Source: Sepiola atlantica
Taxonomy: Eukaryota; Mollusca; Cephalopoda; Sepiida; Sepiolidae
Direction of reading: 5' to 3'
DNA: 64,000 nt
Assembly (NCBI GenBank): GCA_963556195.1
Contig: OY744537.1
Coordinates: 22,650,376 to 22,714,375, forward strand
A model generated the notes under the pieces. The model ran no database searches, was not told where the DNA came from, and was given only the letters and a program-made list of their open reading frames with translations. Shown piece after piece: positions 56,222 to 64,000 of the stretch. The stretch's first letter is position 1. The number at the start of each line of letters is the position of its first letter. Made by a program: the position numbers and the translations under genes.

Positions 56222-56660
56222 TCTGACCTTGAATGGCCGATAATAATTAAGACAACACGGTGGTATATTTACAAGAGTGTATTTACACAAGTACAGAAAT
56301 AATATGTTACAGAAAGTCTGCGTCCGATACTGTGGCTATAACTGCCACCATGACTGCTACAACACTCAGTAATAACTCTATTCATAGTCTCTGGAAGAGT
56401 CCATCTACTCCCGAAATAGGGTAATAATAATAATTCAGTTTGTTGTGACCTTGAATGGCCGATAATAATTAAGACAACACGGTGGTATATTTACAAGAGT
56501 GTATTTACACAAGTACAGAAATAGTATGTTACAGAAAGTCTGCGTCCGATACTGTGGCTATAACTGCCACCAATGACTGCCACCATGACTGCTACAACAC
56601 TTCGTCATAACTCTATTCATAGTTTGTGGAAGAGTCCATCTACTCCCGAAGTAGGGTAGA
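56222..56660. repeat. ~228-bp tandem duplication
   Basis: GACCTTGAATGGCCGATAAT, GACAACACGGTGGTATATTT, TACAAGAGTGTATTTACACA, GAAAGTCTGCGTCCGATACT and GGAAGAGTCCATCTACTCCC occur in both 56225-56420 and 56452-56660 with only a few differences (one ~15-bp insertion with a repeated ACTGCCACCATG-like unit). It is non-coding and could be two LTR fragments in tandem. The copies are similar enough to be fairly young. Confidence 0.85.
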
Positions 56661-56781
56661 TTACAATCACACCATAACACATTATTACATTTGCGATTAG
56701 CATTGTCAATGTGTCTTTTAAAGAAATAACTACCAACCAACATGAAAATCTATTCACTATGGTTAATATATAGTTGCATCT

Positions 56782-56949
56782 TGTAGTAACAAAGATAATT
56801 GATGCCTGTCTCCCCCTTGGAGTAATAATGGAATGTTCTACATTCGTGTATATTAAGAGTGAATGTTAAACACTATTTGTCTAGGTAAGCAACAAATGGT
56901 TAAATAAAGCTTATCCTTAAGTTATATTCGGCGTCCAGTTTTTATTACA
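56782..56949 (+). repeat. 5' LTR of intact gypsy
   Basis: It runs from TGTAGTAAC to TTTTTATTACA. A TATA-like GTGTATATTAAG lies at about 56848-56860, and AATAAAGC near 56922 could be the poly(A) signal. I compared it by eye with 60816-60983 and saw no difference. Confidence 0.95.
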
Positions 56950-56968
56950 ATTTATTTAATCATTCGTT
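56950..56968 (+). promoter_or_regulatory. Region at expected primer-binding site
   Basis: Only 19 nt separate the LTR from the start codon: ATTTATTTAATCATTCGTT. It does not start TGG, so it does not match the 3' end of a charged tRNA. Its first 17 nt are complementary at 14 of 17 positions to an LTR segment at about 56911-56927 (CAAATGGTTAAATAAAG), with one further possible G:U pair. This could allow self-priming as in Tf1-like elements, or could be chance in AT-rich DNA. Confidence 0.35.
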
Positions 56969-59900
56969 ATGGAACGTTACTTGAAACCCGATCGTCTAGA
57001 CCTTGATACGGCCGACTCGGAATCTACTGACAAATGGCGGCATTGGAGAAAAATGTTCGAAGGATTCCTTACAGCTCTACAGTTATCTTCAAACGCGGCT
57101 TTAACAGGTACTGAGAAATATACCCTTCTTTTACATCATGTCTCTACTGCTATTTATAGAAATTTATCTGAATGTGAAAATTATGAAACTGCGGTGGACA
57201 TTTTAGAAGCCATGTTTGTCAAGAAAAAAAATACTATTTTTGCTAGACATTTACTTGCTACCCGGCGTCAACAACCAGAAGAAAGCCTTGAACAATACCT
57301 TCAGATTCTAAAGACGTTAAGTCGCGAGTGTGAATTTACAGCCTTAACTGCGAACCAAGCGAGAGATGTTTTTATCAGGGACGCATTTATTAATGGAATA
57401 CAGTCCAACCAAATAAGACAAAGACTACTAGAGAATAAAAACCTAGACTTACCAACAGCTTATGAACAAGCTCTAACGTTGGACATGGCACAGAAGCAGT
57501 CTGTCTTCTATTTACAACCCGATATTTTGGGAGCTGCTATCGTAGCCCCTCCTCTGCATGTTCAAAATTCTTCCATTGTCCAAGATGCTGCCACCCCCCT
57601 TTCTAACGATCACGAACAACTTATCACTGCCGCCTCAGCTGGATCCACATGCTACTTTTGTGGCCTTCGTATACATGCTCGTTCGTCCTGCCCGGCTCGA
57701 GATGTTAGATGCCACAAGTGTGATAAGCAGGGACATTTTTCGAAAGTTTGCCGGTCAGCTTCTCAAAAAAAACGTTCGGCTACTCTTGCTACTGTAGCAC
57801 CAATTACAATATCAGCTGCATTCCCCGGCTGCCTCTCAAAAACAATCGTGAGGGTAAAAATCAATGGATTGACTATTCATGCGCTTATTGATACAGGCAG
57901 TTCCGAAAGTTTTATTAATGCCAGTATTGTAAAAGCAAATAAATGGGAAATATTTCCTTGTTCCAACCAAATATCAATGGCAAATTCATCTTTATCGTCC
58001 CATGTAATTGGATATTGCATGGTTAACCTGAAACTAAAAGGAAACTCCTATCAAGGGATCAAATTATCAGTAATGAAAAACCTCTGCTGCGAAGTGATTT
58101 TGGGTCACAATTTTCTAAAACAACATTCATGCGTTGAAATTCCTTTTGGTGGCCCCAAGCCAGTCCTAAGCGTATGTGGACTAGCAGCTGTCAAAGTGCG
58201 GCACCCGTCACTTTTTACAAACTTAACTCCTGACTGCAAACCAGTAGCAATAAAATCAAGACGCTATTCAGAAACGGACAAACAGTTCATAGCAGCAGAA
58301 GTAACAAAACTACTTAAGGAAGGAATTATAGAGCCAAGTGAATCTCCATGGCGAGCACAGGTCCTCGTAACAGCCACTGAAAATCACAAGAAAAGGATGG
58401 TCATTGACTATTCCCAGACCATCAACAGATACACATTACTCGATGCCTATCCACTGCCTCGTATTGACGAAATGATTTCTAATATTGCAAAATATCACAC
58501 TTTCAGTACTTTAGATCTCAGAAGTGCCTACCATCAGGTACCTATCAAGCCAGAGGATAAGCCCTACACGGCATTCGAGGCCTGCGGTCGCCTATATCAG
58601 TTCTGCCGAATTCCTTTTGGGATAACAAATGGTGTGGCTAGCTTCCAGAGGGTAATAGATGAAATAATCTCCAATGAAAAATTGAAGGGTACTGTTGCAT
58701 ATATAGACAATGTCACGGTATGCGGACATAACCAAGCTGAACATGACCACAACCTTAAACGATTCATGGCTGCTGTCAAGAAATATAATCTGACTTTGAA
58801 CAGTGAAAAATGTTCCTACAACTTGAAAAGCATCAAATTATTGGGATACATTGTCAAAAATGGCACCATGACGCCGGATCCCGAGCGACTGAAACCGCTA
58901 ATGGAATTACCAATCCCTGGAAACATGCCCTCTTTACGACGAGCCCTCGGTATGTTTGCTCACTACTCCCAATGGGTTGCGTCTTTTTCAGAAAAAATAC
59001 ACCCATTGACACAAGTATCTACTTTTCCGTTGTCCTGTTCCGCCATCAGAGCATTTCAAAACATGAAAAGGAACATTGCTCAGTCTGCCATTTCTGCTGT
59101 GGATCCTTTTATCCCTCTATTAGTTGAGACGGATGCCTCCGACTGTGCGATAGCTGCCTCACTGAGACAATCCGGTCGTCCTGTAGCTTTTTTTTCAAGA
59201 ACACTTTCGAAATCCGAGCGACGACACTCTGCAATAGAAAAAGAAGCGTACGCCATAGTTGAGGCATTACGAAAATGGAGGCATTACTTAATCGGCCGAC
59301 ATTTTGAATTAATCACTGACCAAAAGTCGGTCTCGTTTATGTTTAACCCAAAAACAACGAGTAAAATAAAAAACGAGAAAATAGCGAGATGGAGAATGGA
59401 GCTTTCTTGCTACTCCTTTGACGTCACTTACCGCCCTGGTAAGGAGAATGCCGCGGTCGACGCGCTTTCAAGGGTGTGTGGCCTGGTAACTGGCTCAGAT
59501 GATCTTCAGTATATACACAGGGAATTGTGTCACCCAGGTATCACAAGAATGATTCACGTAGTCAGGAGCAGAAACTTGCCATATTCTGTTGAAGACGTAA
59601 AAAGAATTACGAACTCTTGTCGGATATGCGCAGAAAATAAGCCCAGGTTCTACAAACCTCCTCCAGCAACACTCATTAAGGCCACACAGCCTTTTGAAAG
59701 ACTTAACCTGGATTTTAAGGGCCCTTTACCCTCTAAAACTAAAAATAAATACATGCTCACAATAATAGACGAGTACTCAAGATTTCCGTTCGTCATCCCC
59801 TGCCCAGACGTAACGGCTGCAACAGTAATTCAAGGCCTCTGCTCCATTTTTGCCGTTTTTGGAGTGCCTGCATATATACATTCAGATCGTGGGTCTGCTT

Positions 59901-60796
59901 TTATGTCGGACGAACTCAAGCAGTTTCTGCATGAACGAAGAGTAGCTGTAAGTAGAACAACTCCTCACAATCCTCAAGGAAACGGACAGTGCGAAAGATA
60001 CAATGGTATAATATGGAAGACAGTACAGTTGGCGGCAGCAAATCGCAATAGTCCGATCTCCGATTGGGAAAGTCTCATCCCCATGGCCTTATACGCTATT
60101 AGGACTCTATTATGTACAGCGACAAACGCTACCCCACATGAGAGATTCTTCTCGTTCCCACGACGAAGCTCAGCAGGCACATCACTTCCCTCGTGGCTTG
60201 CACAACCTGGCACAGTTTTATTAAAACGTCATGTTCGTCATAGTAAACATGACCCATTGGTAAGCGAGGTACAATTAATCGAAGCGAACCCTCAGTATGC
60301 ACTGGTCAGAAATTCAGAAGGAAGGCAATCTACTGTCTCCTTAAGGGATCTAGCCCCAGCAGGAAATGTATATGAACGTAGAACTGCTTCAGATGGATAT
60401 AGAGCTCCGGTTCGTGGAACAAGTCCGACCTTCTTAGGTGATCGTGTGCCAGATACGTCAAGTTCAGAGTCCCAACAAAACGAATCTGAATATACTAACA
60501 GAGTCGTCTCTGACTCTAGTTCGGACGACAGATGGGTACCACGAAAGCGGTTTCACCCAATATCTGAGACAGATACTCAATCTTCAGACACCAAGCGACC
60601 GAAGCGCCGTAGAAAACGAGAGCGATTTGGAGCAAGATATTTTAGCCCTAAACCAGCCACACAAGACAGTCCCGAAACGTCGTCAGGTCCCGAGGAGCCT
60701 AGATTAGAAATGGATGTCGGGCACGAACAACCAAGACGCCCTCAAAGAACCCGCAGGAGGCCAGGTCGATGGGATGATTTTGTTCCCTACGAATAA
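56969..60796 (+). CDS. gag-pol polyprotein of Ty3/gypsy retrotransposon
   Basis: 1275 residues, single open frame. The first ATG after the LTR matches the start of the related copy at 14.7 kb. Gag has an N-terminal capsid-like domain (residues 1-200) and two CX2CX4HX4C zinc knuckles (228-241, 248-261). The protease has D-T-G-S near 308. RT has L-D-L-R-S-A-Y-H-Q near 515 and A-Y-I-D-N-V-T at 578-584, so the second catalytic Asp is Asn. RNase H has Asp ~722, Glu ~759, Asp ~784. Integrase has H-x3-H..C-x2-C near 850-890, then D915, D973, E1009 (D,D-35-E). A basic C-terminal tail (P-K-R-R-R-K-R; R-T-R-R-R-P-G-R) may target the nucleus or chromatin. There is no gag/pol frameshift and no envelope gene. 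Confidence 0.97.
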   Translation: MERYLKPDRLDLDTADSESTDKWRHWRKMFEGFLTALQLSSNAALTGTEKYTLLLHHVSTAIYRNLSECENYETAVDILEAMFVKKKNTIFARHLLATRRQQPEESLEQYLQILKTLSRECEFTALTANQARDVFIRDAFINGIQSNQIRQRLLENKNLDLPTAYEQALTLDMAQKQSVFYLQPDILGAAIVAPPLHVQNSSIVQDAATPLSNDHEQLITAASAGSTCYFCGLRIHARSSCPARDVRCHKCDKQGHFSKVCRSASQKKRSATLATVAPITISAAFPGCLSKTIVRVKINGLTIHALIDTGSSESFINASIVKANKWEIFPCSNQISMANSSLSSHVIGYCMVNLKLKGNSYQGIKLSVMKNLCCEVILGHNFLKQHSCVEIPFGGPKPVLSVCGLAAVKVRHPSLFTNLTPDCKPVAIKSRRYSETDKQFIAAEVTKLLKEGIIEPSESPWRAQVLVTATENHKKRMVIDYSQTINRYTLLDAYPLPRIDEMISNIAKYHTFSTLDLRSAYHQVPIKPEDKPYTAFEACGRLYQFCRIPFGITNGVASFQRVIDEIISNEKLKGTVAYIDNVTVCGHNQAEHDHNLKRFMAAVKKYNLTLNSEKCSYNLKSIKLLGYIVKNGTMTPDPERLKPLMELPIPGNMPSLRRALGMFAHYSQWVASFSEKIHPLTQVSTFPLSCSAIRAFQNMKRNIAQSAISAVDPFIPLLVETDASDCAIAASLRQSGRPVAFFSRTLSKSERRHSAIEKEAYAIVEALRKWRHYLIGRHFELITDQKSVSFMFNPKTTSKIKNEKIARWRMELSCYSFDVTYRPGKENAAVDALSRVCGLVTGSDDLQYIHRELCHPGITRMIHVVRSRNLPYSVEDVKRITNSCRICAENKPRFYKPPPATLIKATQPFERLNLDFKGPLPSKTKNKYMLTIIDEYSRFPFVIPCPDVTAATVIQGLCSIFAVFGVPAYIHSDRGSAFMSDELKQFLHERRVAVSRTTPHNPQGNGQCERYNGIIWKTVQLAAANRNSPISDWESLIPMALYAIRTLLCTATNATPHERFFSFPRRSSAGTSLPSWLAQPGTVLLKRHVRHSKHDPLVSEVQLIEANPQYALVRNSEGRQSTVSLRDLAPAGNVYERRTASDGYRAPVRGTSPTFLGDRVPDTSSSESQQNESEYTNRVVSDSSSDDRWVPRKRFHPISETDTQSSDTKRPKRRRKRERFGARYFSPKPATQDSPETSSGPEEPRLEMDVGHEQPRRPQRTRRRPGRWDDFVPYE

Positions 60797-60803
60797 GAAG
60801 ATA

Positions 60804-60815
60804 GATGGGGGAGAA
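60804..60815 (+). promoter_or_regulatory. Polypurine tract
   Basis: GATGGGGGAGAA lies directly before the TG of the 3' LTR and 7 nt after the stop codon. It is where plus-strand DNA synthesis would be primed. Confidence 0.8.
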
Positions 60816-60983
60816 TGTAGTAACAAAGATAATTGATGCCTGTCTCCCCCTTGGAGTAATAATGGAATGTTCTACATTCGTGTATATTAAGAGTGAATGT
60901 TAAACACTATTTGTCTAGGTAAGCAACAAATGGTTAAATAAAGCTTATCCTTAAGTTATATTCGGCGTCCAGTTTTTATTACA
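60816..60983 (+). repeat. 3' LTR of intact gypsy
   Basis: It reads the same as the 5' LTR over all 168 bp by eye. CATCT follows, equal to the five bases before the 5' LTR. Confidence 0.95.
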
Positions 60984-60988
60984 CATCT

Positions 60989-61319
60989 CTGGCTAATAGT
61001 CCAACTATATCCATGTTTTTTTTTTTAAATCGTGCATTAAGATGTTGAAAGGTACCAGCTGACCATTTTGTATGGTGCTGTATTTTTTCTTTTCTTTTTT
61101 TTAACATGCCAAACGTGTATCTGTACAATACTTGCAATTAGCTGTCATGCCAGGACAAACAAATCTCTTACATATAAGTTTTGAAGAAGCTCAGTTGCCA
61201 GGATTTACACATATAGAATATAATCCTGAAGCTATGCCACCAATTCTCAAAAAACTATGTATATCTTGTATCCGAGATATATACTGCAATCTATCTGTAA
61301 GTCTATGTTTCGTCATTAC
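60989..61319. other. Intergenic DNA
   Basis: A 70-residue frame at 61132-61344 has no motif I recognise (a hydrophobic tail at its C-terminus). It could be part of the neighbouring minus-strand remnant's antisense. I do not call a gene. Confidence 0.35.
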
Positions 61320-61970
61320 TTTTGTTTTTGGTTTGTATATTTAGCAAAATTGCCCCCTTCTAGTGTATGGTTGAATTGTTTAATTGACAAATAAATGGCT
61401 AAACATTCTTTTGAGAATGTACCATATTTTTCCTGAGTTCGGCTGGGCTTCAATGAAAAGAAAGACGTTTTTCTAATCGTGTCAATTTCTTGTTCACCTA
61501 CTGCTCCCACTGCAATGCTGGAGGTGTCTGTAGTTAAATAATATGTGCTTTTTCGTCACTGTTTATGTAAGAAAGTTTCTTAAAACAGCCTAATGCTATC
61601 TTAGCTCATTTGAAAGTGTAATATATTTATTTTTCTTCTGTAGTAGATCTATTGACAAAAGATTTGGTACAAAGTGTCCACCATAGTTTAGTATGCCGAT
61701 AAATCTACCTAACTGTTTGACCGATGAAGGTACAAAGAAATTCTTTATGGCTTGACCTTTCTCCCGTAATAAGGAAATTCTGTTTTAAACGATCAAATGT
61801 CCCAGAAAGGTAATTTGTGAGACTCCAAATCCACATTTATTTTTAATGCAAACTATAATAGTATGTGAAAAAGATTGGATCGGTACTTTCATTTGCAATG
61901 TGGATATCATTGATATAAGCATAAACAGAGGAAAATCCTTGTAAAACTTGATTAATCTACTCCTAGAATT
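61320..61970 (-). pseudogene. Ty3/gypsy RT-RNase H remnant
   Basis: On the minus strand, S-V-Y-A-Y-I-N-D-I-H-I-A lies near 61900 (the RT box, Y-x-D-D in live elements). The RNase H part (about 61545-61330) reads T-T-D-T-S-S-I-A-V-G-A-V, S-L-K-P-S-R-T-Q-E-K-Y-G-T-F-S-K-E-C-L-A-I-Y-L-S-I-K-Q-F-N-H-T-L-E-G-G-N-F. Both match gypsy pol of a family different from the intact neighbour. Stops and frameshifts are frequent. Confidence 0.7.
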
Positions 61971-64000
61971 AATCTACTCCTCGAATGATTGAACTGAGTT
62001 AGGGAGACTCTCCAGAAAGCGTATAAATTCAAAAAGACCGAATGTAGCGATCAAAGCTGTTTTGGGAGTGTTATCTTCATCTTAATTTGGAAGTAGTCTT
62101 TAGAGGTGAAAAAATATTATCAAAGGTAATGCCGACGTCTATTCATGCATAATCATATCAACTTTATTCATGACTTGATAGAACACTAAAAAGTAAAAGG
62201 TTAAGAAGAGTACAAAGAGTCTAGAAGAAGAAAGTGTTGTTTTTGCCCGTATGTGTGTGGACTTGTGTGTGAGTGAGTTTGTGAAACTGTGTTTAAGCTG
62301 TTTTTTTTTTGTAGTCCATGACTGTGACTTGTGTTGTTTACCGAGATGCCTGTAGCCAAGCGAATAAGGCTAGATTTAGTTCGCTTACAAGTGTAAACAG
62401 GACTCCACACGCTCCTTCCTGGTGACGGCACCATTGTAAAATATGGTACCCAACACGCTTCTTTCTGACCCCGTGAGTATCGTCGTCGGCTACTCGCGCA
62501 CAGGTGTTTGATATCCCGGTCGCGGTGCCGAGTAAAACAGATACCTCACTCTGCTCCAGTGTCATTGAACCCCTTGTAACATAGGTAGTCCACTCGTGTC
62601 TCTATCGCTGTGCCCACACGTCTAGTTCTTTGCGCAGAAATCTTTCTAGACTGTGAACACCCTCTCTGGCCAGTGATGTCGTCCTAGTGGCAGCAAAAAC
62701 AAAGATGTGCTGAATCTCCTCCGGGTCGGATGATGATGATGATGATCTTGTGATTCTGTGAAGGCAAAGTTACCGAGCAGGACAATTCGACAATAGAATA
62801 ATTCAACATCGGTTTCTCTTTGCAGCAAATAATTATTAAAACAATTAAAAGGAAGGATTAATTTTACACTTGAATTTTAGAGTCTATGGTTTTGGTAAAT
62901 TGTCTTTGTTTACTAAACTGGTTCGTCGTCTCTCTGTGCGTGAAACTTCATTTACGATTTTCAAGTTGTTAATTAAGTTGTAACTTATCTGCTGAAAACG
63001 GTGTGGGGGGGGAACACTATCGTTAACACCACCCAGACAAGAAGTTGTTCGCGCAAGCCTCTCGTCTGGCGATCGCTCGTCCCTGAGCCCGGGCTAACAC
63101 CTCCGTCCAAGCAGCGATCCCAAAACTAACTGACTGTCCACTCAACACAAAAAACCTTTTCTTTTCCCAAAGAGGCATATTGTAACACTCTCTCTTTCTC
63201 TCTGTGTCTTTCCTCCTCCCAGAAAGGCATATCATCACACCTTTTCTTTCTCTCTCTCTCTCTCTTCCCTTTTTCTGAGTCTTTCTTCATCTCTTGGTGG
63301 TCTGGGGAGAGGCGGCTCAGACAATACCACATGGGTAATTACAATTCTCAGTTTGGGCTTTTTTCTTTCCTGTTATCGTAAAAGAATTATTCTCTTTCTC
63401 CCTCTATGGGGGGGGGGGGCGTTCGCGCGCGCGACCCCTCACGAGCTGATATCCATCAGTAACTAAAAGACCCATGACCAAATTGTTCAGTTGATCAAAC
63501 TCATCGAGGTACAGACCTAATTGCTACAGACAATTTAAGGAATCCTTCCAGACTTTCGGCACCATTCCTTTTCTTCGCCAGGATGACTGATTTGGGTTGA
63601 ATATATACTAGTGGTAACTCTACCTCATTTCTACGTAGGGTCCTAATTATTGCAAAGATGCATGCCAGTGCGCCCTAAAGTGCAGATTGCTGTCGGTTCT
63701 ATTCGTTGTTTCATAGAAGGAGTCTGTGTAACAGTTAATAACACCATGTTTTTACTGACATAAGTTTGTGTGGACAGTTGGGTCTCTCACTAGTGGCTGT
63801 GTTTGGGTTCTCACTTATATAGCCAATGCCAATAGATGCCCGGTTCCTGGGGCGACTATTTCCGATTGGCTGAAGTCCAGTATCGACAATCAATCGAGAT
63901 TGAGTATTTTGATACAATTGACCAATCAGCATTAAGTATTTCAACCAATAAACATCGAATACTTTACAGAAATCGTTTCTTTGTTGTTGTTGTTGTTGTT
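61971..64000. other. Unassigned DNA to window end
   Basis: No gene is supported. It includes (GAT)n near 62730, (CT)n-rich stretches around 63190-63270, a poly(G) run near 63408-63419 and (GTT)n starting at 63977 and leaving the window. ATTAATCTACTCCT is tandemly duplicated at 61950-61982. The minus strand near 62165 has AATAAAGTTGATATG, a possible LTR poly(A) signal. Confidence 0.5.

Larger units (their letters stand above)
56782..60983 (+). mobile_element. Complete Ty3/gypsy retrotransposon, 4.2 kb
   Basis: The two 168-bp LTRs (56782-56949, 60816-60983) read as identical. CATCT flanks both sides (56777-56781 and 60984-60988). One open gag-pol frame runs 56969-60796. A polypurine tract lies directly before the 3' LTR. 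At 4202 bp with 168-bp LTRs it is compact for a gypsy element, in the size range of Mag-type elements. Identical LTRs and an unbroken frame point to a recent insertion. The protein is related to that of the degenerate element at 14496-18327. Confidence 0.97.

Noticed and set aside
61132..61344. 70-residue frame with a hydrophobic C-terminus
   Set aside because: No recognisable motif and no promoter or splice context. One short hydrophobic stretch in AT-rich DNA is expected by chance.

Overview
This window is eukaryotic, and almost certainly comes from a repeat-rich invertebrate animal. It is AT-rich and crowded with LINE, Ty3/gypsy, Tc1/mariner-type, MITE, SINE and foldback remnants, with long (TA)n tracts and short TTAGGG-like interstitial patches. 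I see no bacterial operons and no recognisable multi-exon host gene. The mixture (RLE-type LINEs, a U2 snRNA-headed retroposon, 5S-like sequence, tRNA-like SINE heads, (TA)n-flanked foldbacks) would suit a mollusc, possibly a cephalopod. That lineage guess is inference; I recognised no lineage-specific host gene.

Layout. 1-7.7 kb holds AT-rich DNA, a foldback element (1501-2077), an LTR-like block, a dispersed repeat with internal tandem units, a (TACCC)n array and a gypsy integrase scrap. 7.7-14.4 kb holds a 32-bp minisatellite (7712-8552), a 129-bp MITE with a perfect 8-bp target duplication, and two LINE remnants. 14.5-18.3 kb is a broken gypsy element with both LTRs and matching AATTC target duplications. 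It has lost protease and RT and carries a nested roughly 0.7-kb repeat. 18.3-25 kb is AT-rich, with several hairpins beside (TA)n. 25.4-31.3 kb has a complete 5S rRNA-like unit touching the 3' end of an antisense RLE-type LINE, U2-headed retroposons, and converging LINE tails. 31.55-37.73 kb is a continuous satellite built on the 10-mer GGTTACAAAT. 37.8-45 kb contains a LINE tail, LTR-like blocks, a nearly perfect palindrome and an internally deleted mariner. 45.3-51.3 kb carries a hAT-type MITE, two long foldback elements, U2-headed retroposons and another RLE-type LINE. 53.6-56.1 kb has three LINE C-termini and a 1.25-kb Tc1/mariner-group transposon with a decayed transposase.

The best-preserved unit is a complete, compact Ty3/gypsy retrotransposon at 56782-60983. 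Its two 168-bp LTRs read as identical, a CATCT duplication flanks it, and one open 1275-codon gag-pol frame fills it. Its RT active site reads Y-I-D-N rather than Y-x-D-D, and no TGG-type primer-binding site follows the 5' LTR. The frame supplies every function a gypsy element needs (capsid/nucleocapsid, protease, RT, RNase H, integrase), so this copy may be recently or currently mobile. The other coding remnants are decayed.
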